From: DTU052 sp050951725
Lineage (GTDB): Bacteria; Bacillota; Syntrophomonadia; Syntrophomonadales; DTU052
Length of the DNA: 64,000 bases
NCBI GenBank assembly: GCA_050951725.1
Contig: JBMNJO010000022.1
Span: 1-64,000 of the forward strand
Reading direction: 5' to 3'
Part shown: positions 41,338 to 51,513 of the stretch, in pieces
How positions within the stretch are numbered: position 1 is the stretch's first letter
Layout: every line of letters begins with the position of its first letter
Notes under the pieces: generated by a model
The model's input: only the letters and a program-made list of their open reading frames with translations
Databases searched by the model: none
What the model was told of the DNA's origin: nothing
Translations under genes and position numbers: made by a program

Positions 41338-44300
41338 GTGTCTTTGGTAGTTGAACAGATGACCGAGACCCTGCAGCAAGGTAACAGCTGCCTTTTAAGC
41401 GGTTTGGACGGATCATGCAAGACTTATGTGGTATCACAGCTGATGCAGAGTGTGGGGCGTAAGCTCGTATATATGACTGGTGAGATTGAAGAGGCGTATG
41501 ATATAGCCCGTTCCTTGCGCGGCATCCTGGGGGGTGAGGCTGTGACCGTTCTGCCGCCAAAGAACTATCTCGCCCGGGAGTCAGAGGGCCATTCTCAGGA
41601 TAACATGGAACGAATGACTTTCTTCAGCGAGATCCTGGAACACCCTCGGAGGGCAGAAGTACTGGTGATGTCAGCTGCATCCCTGATTTTTGAGACGGTC
41701 CCCCCTGATCTTCACCTGGCTTCCGCCATCAAGATAACGGCAGGCAGCACCATTGATCTGGAAAAGCTTCTTTCCGGGCTGGTCGATGCGGGATATGTCC
41801 GGCATCCCCTGGTTGACAGCCCCGGTGAGTTCTCAGTCCGGGGAGGAATCATTGACATCTACCCGGTAAGGATGAGGGAACCGGTCCGGGTTGAGATGTT
41901 CGGTGATGAGGTCGAGTCGCTGCGTCGGTTCGCCCCTGACACGCAGCGATCAACCGGAAAGCTCAAGAGTGTCAACATTTGGCCAGCCAAGGAAACACCG
42001 GGTGAAGGGGGACGGGTATGGCAATACCTGGCGGGGGAATGGCCGATATGGGTTGATGACCTTACCCGCTTCCGGGAATCCTGGATGACCCACCTGCGCC
42101 GGTACCGCAACTTCCTGCGCCAGACGCGCAATGAGACTGGAATTGAACGGCTCAAAACCTTCGAATGGGAGGAACTGGAACGTGAATTGCGGCAGCGCCC
42201 GGTGGTTTACCACTCCTTCTTCGCCCGCAGTCTTCCAGGTGAGATTCCGGTACAGATGATGCAGCACATTGCCCAGCATGAGTGTGAGCCTCTTTGGACC
42301 AGTCCGGGTCAACTGCGGCAGAGCCTTGAAGACTGGCAATCCCGGGGATGGAAGGTAATGCTGGCGATTCCGGAAAAGAAGATGCAGGACCGTATCCGGC
42401 AGGATCTTACGGAAAACCTGGTGCCTCTCGGTTACCAGTTTGTGCGCTGGCGTTTGGAACGGGGGTTTGTCAGTTCCACCCTGGGGGAGGTCCTGGTGAC
42501 GGAAAAGGACCTGGGACGCAAGAGAAGCAGCCGTTCGCATCATCAGGCTTCCCGGGGGGCACGGATAACTGCGGCGGAACTGGCCATTGGCGATTATGTG
42601 GTCCATGAACAGCATGGGATTGGGATATTCCAGGGGGTTTCCCGGCAGGAGGTCGATGGGGTTAAACGAGAGTACCTGACTATCCAATATGCCGGGACGG
42701 ATCGGTTGTACCTGCCGGTGGATAAGCTGGGTCTCCTGACCAGATACAGCGGAGGTGGAGAGCCCCGGCTCAACAAGCTGGGAGGGAGCGAGTGGGAGCG
42801 AACCAAAAAGAGGGTTCAGTCTTCGGTTCAGGAGATGGCCCAGGAACTCCTGGCACTTTACAGCGCCCGGGAAAAGATAACAGGTTTTGCTTTCTCACCG
42901 GGGACTGTCTGGCAGAAAGAGTTTGACGAGGGGTTCGAGTTTGAGGAAACACCGGACCAGGCCAGGGCCATTGCTGAAGTTTTTTCCGATATGGAAAAGC
43001 CACGCCCCATGGACCGGCTGGTGTGTGGGGATGTGGGTTACGGCAAGACGGAAGTGGCCATGCGGGCTGCCTTCAAAGCCATCATGGATCACAAGCAGGT
43101 AGCGGTCCTGGTCCCGACCACCATACTGGCGGAGCAGCACTACCGCACCTTTGTAAAACGGTTTGAGTCTTATCCGGCTGTGATCGAGGTACTGAGCCGG
43201 TTTCGCACCGTATCCCAGCAGAAGAGGGTCATCGAGGACCTGCGCCGTGGGGTGGTGGATATAGTCGTCGGAACCCACCGCCTCCTCTCGCGTGACATCC
43301 AGTTCAAGGACCTGGGCCTCCTGGTGGTGGATGAGGAGCACCGCTTTGGGGTGCGGCAGAAGGAGAGAATCAAGGCCCTGACCAGGACGGTTGATGTCAT
43401 GAACCTAACCGCCACCCCCATTCCCCGGACACTGCACATGGCCATGACCGGCTTGCGCGACCTGTCGGTTATTGAGACCCCGCCCCCCGAACGATATCCG
43501 ATCAACACCTATGTAATGGAGTACAACCCCGATCTGGTGAGGGAGGCTATACTGGCTGAGGTCGAACGCGGCGGGCAGGTGTTTTACCTCCATAACCGGA
43601 TCAACAATATGGAACGGGTTAAACATGAACTGGACCTCCTGCTCCCTGGCCTGACTATCGATATGGCTCACGGCCGCATGGAAGAGAAGGAACTGGCTGC
43701 CGTAATGAGCCGGTTCATGGATGGAAAAACCAGTGTCCTCTTGTGCACTACCATCATCGAATCCGGTTTGGACATGCCGAACGTGAATACCCTGATAGTA
43801 GACGAAGCTGACCGGCTGGGACTGGCCCAGCTCTACCAGATCAGAGGCCGGATTGGCCGTTCCAACCGGGTAGCATATGCCTACCTGACCTATCGCCCGG
43901 ACCGCTCCATAACCGAGACGGCACAGAAACGGCTGAATGCTATCCGGGAGTTTACCGACCTGGGTTCAGGAATGCGCATTGCTTTGAGGGACCTGGAGAT
44001 CAGGGGAGCCGGCAACATCCTGGGACCGGAGCAGCACGGCTATATTGAAGCCGTAGGATTTGACCTTTACTGCCGTCTCCTGGAGGAGGAGACCGCGAGA
44101 ACCCGTGGCGAAATCCCCGTCAGGCGGGAGATACCGCAGTTGGATATCAAGGTGGACAGTTACATCCCGGATACCTATATCGATGACCCGGGCTTAAAGA
44201 TCCAGGTCTACCGCCAGGCCATGATGGCCAACAATCTGCCCGAGATCACCGAGATAGAAAAGGGCCTTCGCGACCGGTTCGGGCCACCCCCGCCACCGGT

Positions 44301-44550
44301 GCAGAACCTCTTGAGGATTTCCCGCTTGCGGCTAACGGCGCGGGACAAAAGCATCAGGCACATCAACACCGATAGCCGGCAGATTGAGTTAACCCTGGAT
44401 AACCCTCTGGGGGTCCGGGTAGAAGGATTGGCCAATCTGGCGCAGAGGTACGGTATGAAGATCAGCGTTACCAACCAGAATACCCTGGTATTAAAATCGA
44501 GTGGTGGGTTGTCACTGGAGGCCCTGGAGGATCTCCTGGGGGTTATCTAA
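41338..44550 (+). CDS. mfd: Transcription-repair coupling factor
   Basis: 1070 residues. N-terminal UvrB-like module without a functional Walker A, RNA polymerase-interaction domain (AELAIGDYVVHEQHGIGIFQ), RecG-like translocase with Walker A CGDVGYGKTEVAMRA, DEEH box VVDEEHRFGVRQ, TATPIPRTLHMAMTGLRDLS, QIRGRIGRSN, and the C-terminal TRCF domain. Removes stalled RNA polymerase and recruits UvrA. GTG 41338 lies 8 bases after GGGGGAGG; the upstream extension is not conserved. The stop lies five bases from the converging ger operon with no visible terminator. Confidence 0.95.
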   Translation: MSLVVEQMTETLQQGNSCLLSGLDGSCKTYVVSQLMQSVGRKLVYMTGEIEEAYDIARSLRGILGGEAVTVLPPKNYLARESEGHSQDNMERMTFFSEILEHPRRAEVLVMSAASLIFETVPPDLHLASAIKITAGSTIDLEKLLSGLVDAGYVRHPLVDSPGEFSVRGGIIDIYPVRMREPVRVEMFGDEVESLRRFAPDTQRSTGKLKSVNIWPAKETPGEGGRVWQYLAGEWPIWVDDLTRFRESWMTHLRRYRNFLRQTRNETGIERLKTFEWEELERELRQRPVVYHSFFARSLPGEIPVQMMQHIAQHECEPLWTSPGQLRQSLEDWQSRGWKVMLAIPEKKMQDRIRQDLTENLVPLGYQFVRWRLERGFVSSTLGEVLVTEKDLGRKRSSRSHHQASRGARITAAELAIGDYVVHEQHGIGIFQGVSRQEVDGVKREYLTIQYAGTDRLYLPVDKLGLLTRYSGGGEPRLNKLGGSEWERTKKRVQSSVQEMAQELLALYSAREKITGFAFSPGTVWQKEFDEGFEFEETPDQARAIAEVFSDMEKPRPMDRLVCGDVGYGKTEVAMRAAFKAIMDHKQVAVLVPTTILAEQHYRTFVKRFESYPAVIEVLSRFRTVSQQKRVIEDLRRGVVDIVVGTHRLLSRDIQFKDLGLLVVDEEHRFGVRQKERIKALTRTVDVMNLTATPIPRTLHMAMTGLRDLSVIETPPPERYPINTYVMEYNPDLVREAILAEVERGGQVFYLHNRINNMERVKHELDLLLPGLTIDMAHGRMEEKELAAVMSRFMDGKTSVLLCTTIIESGLDMPNVNTLIVDEADRLGLAQLYQIRGRIGRSNRVAYAYLTYRPDRSITETAQKRLNAIREFTDLGSGMRIALRDLEIRGAGNILGPEQHGYIEAVGFDLYCRLLEEETARTRGEIPVRREIPQLDIKVDSYIPDTYIDDPGLKIQVYRQAMMANNLPEITEIEKGLRDRFGPPPPPVQNLLRISRLRLTARDKSIRHINTDSRQIELTLDNPLGVRVEGLANLAQRYGMKISVTNQNTLVLKSSGGLSLEALEDLLGVI

Positions 44551-44555
44551 AAAAG

Positions 44556-44783
44556 TTAGAATATCAGGTTCAGTATTCCCAAAACCACATCAGAAACAAA
44601 TCCCATAATCCCCACCGGGCTGGGCAAGGGCACCTTAAGTGCCAGTAAGACACTCAGGGTAAAACCGAGCAGCCATATGCAACCGGCGGTGATCAGCTCT
44701 CGCCACGCTTCCTCCTGTACTAAAGGGAGAGCTTCATAAACTGCCAGGGATAGAAAAGCAACAGTTATAAGGAATATATTCAT
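44556..44783 (-). CDS. Small membrane protein at the end of the ger operon
   Basis: 75 residues with two to three hydrophobic stretches (IFLITVAFLSLAVYEALPL, LITAGCIWLLGFTLSVLLAL, GIMGFVSDVVLGIL). It starts 13 bases after gerC on the same strand. Some Clostridia carry such a small membrane protein (GerD/GerE-like role unproven) with GerABC. Accessory to the receptor is plausible. Confidence 0.55.
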   Translation of the reverse strand: MNIFLITVAFLSLAVYEALPLVQEEAWRELITAGCIWLLGFTLSVLLALKVPLPSPVGIMGFVSDVVLGILNLIF

Positions 44784-44796
44784 ATAAAGCGCCCCT

Positions 44797-46011
44797 TTAC
44801 CGATTCTGTATCCCTCTTAAGGCTAATCCGCTGGTCTTCAAGGTGGCTAATACTTCTACCTCTACTTCCAGGGCGGGAAATATCTCATCCCAATTATCTT
44901 TCATGACCTGCCACTCCCGGGGATAACTGCTGTAAACGGCCCGACCAAAACCGAAAACATCGGATTTAAAGTCTTCCTGAGCGGCCTGCAAAGCTGCCAG
45001 AACCTCATTGCGCACGGCAGCAGCGAACCGGCGTTCCATGCTGGCCCATGTCTTAGACTCGTCCAGGAGCTGGATTTCTTCCTGGGTTTCAGCAAATGAA
45101 CCTTCAACTTCTATCCTGATTTTAATTACTGGGCGGCCGTCAATCATTTGCGGTATGATTTTCCGTCCTGTTTGTCTGATTTCCAGGCTGATTAGGCGGT
45201 CTTCCTCTTGCGGATTCTGGATTACTATTACCCCGCTCTTGACTTTATCTCTGACCCACAGAACTCCTCGGCTTTGGCGATCGTTTAGCCAGCCCACCAG
45301 CTGATTTCCTTTATAGGCCCCTAGGCCCGACATTTGGGCACTGCGCGAGATTACTATCTCGCGAAGCATACCTTGCTCGGGCTGGTGCACGGGCCTATTA
45401 ACAATTTCCACCGCACCCAAGACCGGTTCCAGTCCCTCAGTTTCTAACTCCCGGCAGAATTCCAATACCGTGGGAACCCAGGAGGTTGATTTCCTGGCCG
45501 TGACTACCTTGCCAATTTCCTCAAAGCCCCGGTTAGGCTGGCGTTCCAACTCAAATCTGGCTGACATGATCTCCTCTAGGGTACTTCCTTTCACCACCAT
45601 CAGGTATGTACTCAAACGAGGTTCCAGGTCGCGGCTATAAAAATCCAATACCTGGGCTATGCCATCCTCCTCCCGGGCTAATTTCTCACCAATCAGCACC
45701 ACCCGGTTGTGGTCCCAGAATATCTGGCGGGGAGACTCACTGGCGAGGTTGCGTACTGCCTGAAAAATCGTGTGTCCGGTAGTGGAGACCGGCCAAAATG
45801 ACTTTTCGTCAATTGTCTCTTGACCGGAGCCGGCCATGGCAAATGGTTTGGCAACATGAACAGATACCTTAATCAGACCGTCTTCCGTTCGATCAAAGCC
45901 GGCCAGCATGACCAGTCCCAGGTTTTCAATCTCTATACGGTCCCAACACCCGGAACAACAGAAGCATCCCAGGAAGAGGCATATCAGGAGGATTTTAGCC
46001 CTGATCCGCAT
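44797..46011 (-). CDS. gerC: Spore germination receptor lipoprotein GerC
   Basis: 404 residues. Signal peptide with lipobox (ICLFLGCFCCSGCWDRIEIE; the CWDRxE start of the mature protein is the GerC hallmark). Then MLAGFDRTEDGLIKVSVHVA, HNRVVLIGEKLA, GLGAYKGNQLVGWLND. C subunit of the germinant receptor in the spore inner membrane. Start 46011 overlaps the end of gerB. Confidence 0.9.
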   Translation of the reverse strand: MRIRAKILLICLFLGCFCCSGCWDRIEIENLGLVMLAGFDRTEDGLIKVSVHVAKPFAMAGSGQETIDEKSFWPVSTTGHTIFQAVRNLASESPRQIFWDHNRVVLIGEKLAREEDGIAQVLDFYSRDLEPRLSTYLMVVKGSTLEEIMSARFELERQPNRGFEEIGKVVTARKSTSWVPTVLEFCRELETEGLEPVLGAVEIVNRPVHQPEQGMLREIVISRSAQMSGLGAYKGNQLVGWLNDRQSRGVLWVRDKVKSGVIVIQNPQEEDRLISLEIRQTGRKIIPQMIDGRPVIKIRIEVEGSFAETQEEIQLLDESKTWASMERRFAAAVRNEVLAALQAAQEDFKSDVFGFGRAVYSSYPREWQVMKDNWDEIFPALEVEVEVLATLKTSGLALRGIQNR

Positions 46012-47116
46012 TTGATGTCCCCTTTCTGAACAAATTCTTAATCCCCAGCGCAATATACAATACTGACAGGATTAATATTAGAAAACTGATGGAGAAGACG
46101 ATCATTGATCCGGTTAAGACATTTATGAGGCCGATCAGGCTTTCATAGGAAAAGACACTGACCGTTATCATTAAGGCCCCAAGGGGGTAAACCAACGATC
46201 GGTAGTCTTTCAGGTCCAGGAGTTGGGCCAAGCCAACCGCTGTTGTCCGGAGAAACAGGGAGACTTTAATTCCGCCGGCGAAAAGCCATACTATGGTGAT
46301 CAAGGATTCGATATGCTCAAAGAAAACCCCCAGACTTACCAACCGTGCTAACGCAAAAGCCGGCAAAGTATAGGCGTTGAACAAGGGACCGAAAACCGAG
46401 GCCATGCACAAACAATGGATAACGAGAATAGACGTACTTGTCAATATTGCCCCCATCGATAGCGGCAGGGCCTGGCGGGGATTATTGAGATGAGGAAGCA
46501 GCATGCCTATGACCAGAAACTCAGTATAGAAGGAGAGGACACTTGCCGAAGGCCCGATCAGTTCACCAGGGCCCTGGGCGAAAAAAATGGGACGAAGATA
46601 GCCGGGATCCATGAGATTGTAAGCGGCGGCTATAACGACAAGCAGAAGAAATACCACCACGGGTACCATAATGCCTACTAACCGGGAATTAATCTCCATT
46701 CCGTTGCGGGCCGAGTTTGCTACCAGGAATGCTGCCGAAACCAAAAATACCAGGATCGGGGTTTCCACCATCAGGCTCGTGACCACGGCTTCACCAAGTG
46801 TGCGGAGGACGGAGGCTGCTATCATAAAATAAAACCAAAGGATAACAGACCCTGCCAGTATACCGCCAATGGGGCCCAACAGTTCCTTCGTATAACCAAT
46901 GATTGTTTTGTCCGGGTGTTTTAATCCCAGGTGAACAATAAGCCACACCAGGGGTATGGCTATCAGGGAACCGAGGACATCGTTTGCCCAAGCGGTAGCC
47001 GGATTGCTTACCATGGTGACGGTGGGACATATCACGACGACCGGGACTAAACGGACAAGAAGCAGCACGGCAAAAAACTGGTATGCAGAGATGCGTCCTT
47101 TTTCCAGGAGATTCAC
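45995..47116 (-). CDS. gerB: Spore germination receptor permease GerB
   Basis: 373 residues, about 10 membrane helices, amino-acid-permease-like fold (endospore germination permease family): ISAYQFFAVLLLVRLVPVVV, PATAWANDVLGSLIAIPLVW, LVSLGVFFEHIESLITIVWL. It begins with ATGA overlap to gerA. Thought to bind the germinant. Confidence 0.9.
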   Translation of the reverse strand: MNLLEKGRISAYQFFAVLLLVRLVPVVVICPTVTMVSNPATAWANDVLGSLIAIPLVWLIVHLGLKHPDKTIIGYTKELLGPIGGILAGSVILWFYFMIAASVLRTLGEAVVTSLMVETPILVFLVSAAFLVANSARNGMEINSRLVGIMVPVVVFLLLVVIAAAYNLMDPGYLRPIFFAQGPGELIGPSASVLSFYTEFLVIGMLLPHLNNPRQALPLSMGAILTSTSILVIHCLCMASVFGPLFNAYTLPAFALARLVSLGVFFEHIESLITIVWLFAGGIKVSLFLRTTAVGLAQLLDLKDYRSLVYPLGALMITVSVFSYESLIGLINVLTGSMIVFSISFLILILSVLYIALGIKNLFRKGTSNADQG

Positions 47117-48753
47117 TTAGGATTCCCCCCTTTGGAGCCGGAATCCTCATCCGGCGGGGGCGGTTCAGGCCTCTGTCCGGCGGCTTGTCGGGTTTGATTA
47201 CGACCGGCTGTAAACGAGGGGCGTTTGAGTCTGCTCCACCAGGGTACTCTTACCACGCTGTCGGCCAGACCGCTTGGAATCAATGGCAAGAGGGGTTCAG
47301 CATAGGGTACGCCGAAGGAGCGCAGTGCCGCCAGGTGGATCAGCAGGGCCGCTAATCCCCAGATCAACCCATATAGTCCCAGGATACCCCCCAAAATTAG
47401 AAATATAAAGCGGAGCATGCGTATGCTGATTCCCATGCTGAATATAGGGCTTGCCAGAGATGCAATCGCAGTAATTGAGACCATAATCACCATAAACGGG
47501 GAGACTAACCCAGCCTGAACCGCAATCTGACCAAGAAACAAAACCCCCAGGATGCTGACGGCTGGACCAAATACCAGGGGAACCCGAACTGTACCTTCTC
47601 TTAAAACCTCATAGGCTAAATCCAGTATGAGTGCTTCGGCCAGGGCCGGAAAAGGGACCCCCTCCCGTTGAGCGGCGATGGATACCGCCAGGGGTGTGGG
47701 AATCATCTCCGGGTGAAAGGTGACACCGACTACAAAGAAGGTTGGCAGCAGCAGAGCGATAAAGAAAAGAAATAGACGCAGCATCCGCAGGAGACTGCCG
47801 ATTAGAAACCGTTCAAAGTAGTCATCGGGGGCTGACAGGAACATGAATAGGTTGCAGGGTACAATAAGAACAAAGGGGGTCCCCTCCGTAAGAATCGCTA
47901 TCCGGCCTTCCAACAGTGCGCCTACCACCCGGTCGACTCTTTCGGTGCGCAGGACGGTAGGAAACGGGGAGAAGGGGGCATCTTCTATTAACTCTTCCAG
48001 CTGTCCGGATTCCTGAATACTATCGATCGAGATGCGGTCAATCCGGTTGCGCACCTCCTGTACAATTTCATCTCTGGCCACCCCCGCGATATATAAAACG
48101 GAAATGGTCGTTCGACCTATGGCCCCAATCGTGCGCTCCTCAATGCGTAGCCGGGGATCGTGTATGTGCCTGCGGACGATGCTGGTGTTGATTCGCGTGG
48201 TTTCGACAAACCCTTCCTTGGGGCCACGTACGGTAGGTTCAGTGGAGGGCTGTTCTATGTTCCGGCCCTTCCAGCCCTTTACATCGGCAATGAGGCCGAG
48301 GTTATGGCCGTCAACCAGGAGGACGGAGTTGCCAAAGCAGATCTCTTTCAGGAGATCTTCCATTCGCCCCACTTCGGACAGTTCATCCTTGGCTAATAAG
48401 CGAGATTTCAGCTGGTTGTAAATTTGGGCCGGAGTGGGCTCTTTCAGGGGAGGCCAATCTGATAAAAAGCCAATTGGCTTGAGGATGTCCTGGCTGACAC
48501 CCTGATCGTTTACCAGGCCGTCAATGTGTGCGATCAGGACTTCTGTATCAGAGTAAGCCCCGAATTTAATCCTGCGGACAACCAGGTCAGCGCTGTGGCC
48601 GAAGGCTTGCCGAATCCTTTGTTCGTTATCGGTTATGCTAAAGCTGATATCTCCTGTATATTTCAAATCCGGTTCTGGAGACATATAACCGGTATTTTCA
48701 CTTGATGATATCTCAGGGGTGCGGTTGCGTGAAGTTCTAAACCTGCGTCTCAT
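47113..48753 (-). CDS. gerA: Spore germination receptor protein GerA
   Basis: 546 residues. Large N-terminal soluble domain (FGHSADLVVRRIKFGAYSDT, SVLLVDGHNLGLIADVKGW, RTNTS-like RINTSIVRRHIHDPRLRIEE), then four to five membrane helices (FFIALLLPTFFVVGVTFHPE, MIPTPLAVSIAAQREGVPFP) and a Pro-rich cytoplasmic tail. First gene of the reverse-strand operon gerA-gerB-gerC. Which germinant it senses is unknown. Confidence 0.92.
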   Translation of the reverse strand: MRRRFRTSRNRTPEISSSENTGYMSPEPDLKYTGDISFSITDNEQRIRQAFGHSADLVVRRIKFGAYSDTEVLIAHIDGLVNDQGVSQDILKPIGFLSDWPPLKEPTPAQIYNQLKSRLLAKDELSEVGRMEDLLKEICFGNSVLLVDGHNLGLIADVKGWKGRNIEQPSTEPTVRGPKEGFVETTRINTSIVRRHIHDPRLRIEERTIGAIGRTTISVLYIAGVARDEIVQEVRNRIDRISIDSIQESGQLEELIEDAPFSPFPTVLRTERVDRVVGALLEGRIAILTEGTPFVLIVPCNLFMFLSAPDDYFERFLIGSLLRMLRLFLFFIALLLPTFFVVGVTFHPEMIPTPLAVSIAAQREGVPFPALAEALILDLAYEVLREGTVRVPLVFGPAVSILGVLFLGQIAVQAGLVSPFMVIMVSITAIASLASPIFSMGISIRMLRFIFLILGGILGLYGLIWGLAALLIHLAALRSFGVPYAEPLLPLIPSGLADSVVRVPWWSRLKRPSFTAGRNQTRQAAGQRPEPPPPDEDSGSKGGNPK

Positions 48754-48981
48754 TTAATAATCTCTCCATAAGATGGTGCTGTTCTTTATCCGAATGAGGC
48801 ACCAGCCGTTTATATGATTATCACGGTAATTGATGCTTAAGGATTTGGTGGGCTGGTATTTTGGGCTCAATAAAATATCTACCGTAATTACCTTATTTAG
48901 GGTCTGCGGTTGTCTGCTGCATTATACATATTTGCCCAAACGGCGGCGATGATATTTGTGGCGAACTGGTGAAGCAAAAAG
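48754..48981. other. Divergent spacer between gerA and spoVT
   Basis: No gene seen. It should hold the ger promoter on the minus strand; a minus-strand CATATAA (about 48815) resembles a sigma-G -10 element but the -35 spacing was not convincing. Confidence 0.4.
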
Positions 48982-49012
48982 TGAATAAATGGGGATTCTG
49001 GGTTATATACTA
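48982..49012 (+). promoter_or_regulatory. Candidate sigma-G promoter of spoVT
   Basis: TGAATAA (48982-48988), 17-base spacer, TATACTA (49006-49012). This fits the forespore sigma-G consensus TGnATA / CATAcTA except for the first base of the -10. spoVT is under sigma-G in B. subtilis. Confidence 0.65.
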
Positions 49013-49061
49013 TCAGTGAGAAAGAGAACCAAATCAATGAAAAAAAGGAGGGATAGACCTA

Positions 49062-49625
49062 GTGAAAGCAACAGGCATCGTACGGCGAATTGATGACCTG
49101 GGGCGTGTGGTAATCCCCAAAGAGATTAGGAGAACCTTGCGCATCAGAGAAGGGGACCCCCTTGAGATTTTTGTCGACCGCGAAGGTGAGGTTATTCTCA
49201 AGAAATATTCACCTATCGGGGAATTGGGAGACTTCGCCAAGGAATATGCAGACTCCCTGCATGAGGCGATTGGACACATCGCCCTGATTGCGGACCGGGA
49301 CAATATCATAGCGGTATCCGGTGCACCCAAGAAGGAATTCTTGAATAAGGCCATTGGCCCCGGTGTGGAGAAGACCCTGGAAGACCGCAAATTGGCAGTC
49401 ATAAACGATCTTAAAGAGCATCCCCACTGCAAACAATGCCCGGTCAGTGAGTCCGAGGGTGGTTGTAAGGTGACCGCGGAGGTGATCGCCCCTATAATCT
49501 CCCAGGGAGATCCTATCGGGGCAGTCATAATTATGTCTAAGGACGCGGGGATAAAGATGGGAGAACTGGAAGCCAAACTGGCCGAAACCGCAGCCGGTTT
49601 CTTAGCAAAACAGATGGAGCAATAG
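49062..49625 (+). CDS. spoVT: Stage V sporulation protein T
   Basis: 187 residues. N-terminal AbrB-type swapped-hairpin DNA-binding domain (MKATGIVRRIDDLGRVVIPK, EIRRTLRIREGDPLEIFVD) and C-terminal GAF-like domain (HIALIADRDNIIAVSGAPKK, HCKQCPVSESEGGC). Modulates sigma-G-dependent genes in the forespore. GTG start after AAGGAGG, preceded by a sigma-G-like promoter. Confidence 0.94.
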   Translation: MKATGIVRRIDDLGRVVIPKEIRRTLRIREGDPLEIFVDREGEVILKKYSPIGELGDFAKEYADSLHEAIGHIALIADRDNIIAVSGAPKKEFLNKAIGPGVEKTLEDRKLAVINDLKEHPHCKQCPVSESEGGCKVTAEVIAPIISQGDPIGAVIIMSKDAGIKMGELEAKLAETAAGFLAKQMEQ

Positions 49626-49639
49626 TTTCCGGCAAAATG

Positions 49640-49667
49640 AACGGCCTTGCAAAAGGCCGTTTTTTTG
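49640..49667 (+). terminator. Rho-independent terminator after spoVT
   Basis: ACGGCCTT-GCAA-AAGGCCGT followed by seven T. The rest of the space to 49953 has no gene. Confidence 0.9.
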
Positions 49668-49953
49668 GTTTTAAGTGGGACAACTCGGTGACGGGTATTT
49701 CGGGAACAACCACTCTATTTCGATATACCATACAAGTTATTCCCAGCGTGGGTGACCACAAACCGCCCCCCTGACACACCACCATCTCGGAAATAGCCGT
49801 CCCCAACTCCCCCTGCTTCCCCCGATCCGGGACTCCTTAAAGGAAAGTTGCGTATTCCGAGGACGATAATGGTAAAATACACACAGGGTTTGCGGTCCTT
49901 TCGCGGATTAGTGCTGTCAAACCTGAACAATGTGGGAAATCGGAGAGGAGATA

Positions 49954-51510
49954 TTGGAAAAGAAAAGCTTTCTTAAAGGTGCCTTCATACTGGGTGTAGC
50001 CGGCGTAGTCAGCAAACTCCTGGGAGCCTTGTACCGGATACCCTTGGCCCGCCTCTTGGGCGGCGAAGGGATGGGGCTATACCAGATGGCTTATCCCATC
50101 TATACGACTATTCTGGCACTGGCTACCGCTGGCGTACCGGTAGCCATATCAATTATGGTGGCCCGAAAGGAATCAGATGGTTTAAGCGGTGACAGCCGCA
50201 AAATCTTCCGGGTTTCTTTTCTGCTTCTATTCGTCATAGGCGTGGTTTTATCTGCGACCGTTTTTGTATCAGCTGATTTTCTGGCACATACGGTGCTGCA
50301 GCAACCCAAGGCCTTTCTGCCCATTGCTGCCATTGCCCCGGCCATTTTCTTTGCCGGGATGCTGTCTGTCTTTCGCGGCTATTTTCAGGGCCATCAGTGG
50401 ATGGTGCCAACAGCCGTATCTCAAGTGGTTGAACAGATTTTTCGGGTCGCGTTCGTGCTTATCCTGGCTTTCTGGCTCTTTCCCCGGGGTCTGGAAATGG
50501 CTGCGGCCGGAGCTACATTCGGTGCGGTTATTGGAGCGGTGGCCGGTCTGATTGTCTTGATTGTTTTCTTAATGAAGTTTCGCCGCCGGCCACTGCCTGG
50601 CGGCCGTCTGAGGTACTCCGGTGAATCCTCCCGGCAGCTCGCGGAGCAGCTGATTCGCCTGGCGGTACCGGTATCGCTGGGGGCGATGGTAGTACCCCTG
50701 GTACAGATGCTGGATGCGGTTATTGTTCCCACGCGCTTGATTTCGGCGGGTTTTTCTGTGTCGCGCGCTACTGAACTGTACGGTCAGTTATCAGGGATGG
50801 CATCAGTGCTCATCAACCTGCCGACTATATTTACCATCGCCATTGCCACCAGTCTGGTACCGGCAGTAGCCGAAGCGGTGGCGGTGCGAGACAAGCTTGC
50901 CCTGCAGCAGCGCATCAACGAAGGCCTCAGGATTTCCATGCTGTTGGCATTGCCATCAGCAGCCGGTCTCGGCGTCCTGGCTTATCAGATAACCGACCTC
51001 CTGTTCGCCTCACCGGAGGCCGGCATACCACTGGCTTACCTGTCTTTTTCTGTGATTGTCCTGGCGCTCTTTCAGGTAACCAGTGCGGCCCTGCAGGGAC
51101 TGGGGCACCCGGAGATCCCCCTGCGTCATCTGATGGTGACCGGAGCACTAAAAGTTTTCTTCAATTTTTATCTGACCGGATTGGTGTACCTGAATATAAA
51201 GGGTCCGGCAATCGGTACCAGTCTGGCGTTTCTAGTAGGGTCGGCGCTGAATATGATTCAATTGAAACGACGTACCGGGGTCAGTTTTGAATGGGGACGC
51301 TATATAAAACTGGCTTTGGTGACTTTCGTTATGGCGATAGTGGTCTATATCTCCTACCAGACCCTGGTGATCAGGGGGATGTATTCTCATATTGCCACCC
51401 TGGCGGCAATTGTGGTCGGGGTAGGCGTGTACGGAATAGCCCTGCTTATAACCAGAGAACTCGACCTGGCACTTATCAGGCGCTTATTGAAATTTGGCAG
51501 AGGTGGATAA
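49954..51510 (+). CDS. spoVB: Stage V sporulation protein B (MOP-family flippase)
   Basis: About 518 residues, 12-14 membrane helices. KKSFLKGAFILGVAGVVSKL, LGALYRIPLARLLGGEGMGL, YQMAYPIYTTILALATAGVP are the SpoVB/YabM signature. Homologue of lipid-II or polysaccharide flippases needed for spore cortex. TTG 49954 follows GGAGAGGAG closely; ATG 49930 in the same frame lacks a ribosome site. Confidence 0.88.
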   Translation: MEKKSFLKGAFILGVAGVVSKLLGALYRIPLARLLGGEGMGLYQMAYPIYTTILALATAGVPVAISIMVARKESDGLSGDSRKIFRVSFLLLFVIGVVLSATVFVSADFLAHTVLQQPKAFLPIAAIAPAIFFAGMLSVFRGYFQGHQWMVPTAVSQVVEQIFRVAFVLILAFWLFPRGLEMAAAGATFGAVIGAVAGLIVLIVFLMKFRRRPLPGGRLRYSGESSRQLAEQLIRLAVPVSLGAMVVPLVQMLDAVIVPTRLISAGFSVSRATELYGQLSGMASVLINLPTIFTIAIATSLVPAVAEAVAVRDKLALQQRINEGLRISMLLALPSAAGLGVLAYQITDLLFASPEAGIPLAYLSFSVIVLALFQVTSAALQGLGHPEIPLRHLMVTGALKVFFNFYLTGLVYLNIKGPAIGTSLAFLVGSALNMIQLKRRTGVSFEWGRYIKLALVTFVMAIVVYISYQTLVIRGMYSHIATLAAIVVGVGVYGIALLITRELDLALIRRLLKFGRGG

Positions 51511-51513
51511 AGA

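Noticed and set aside
41859..43671. Long antisense frames inside mfd
   Set aside because: Shadows of a well-conserved gene in high-GC codons; no ribosome sites or motifs.
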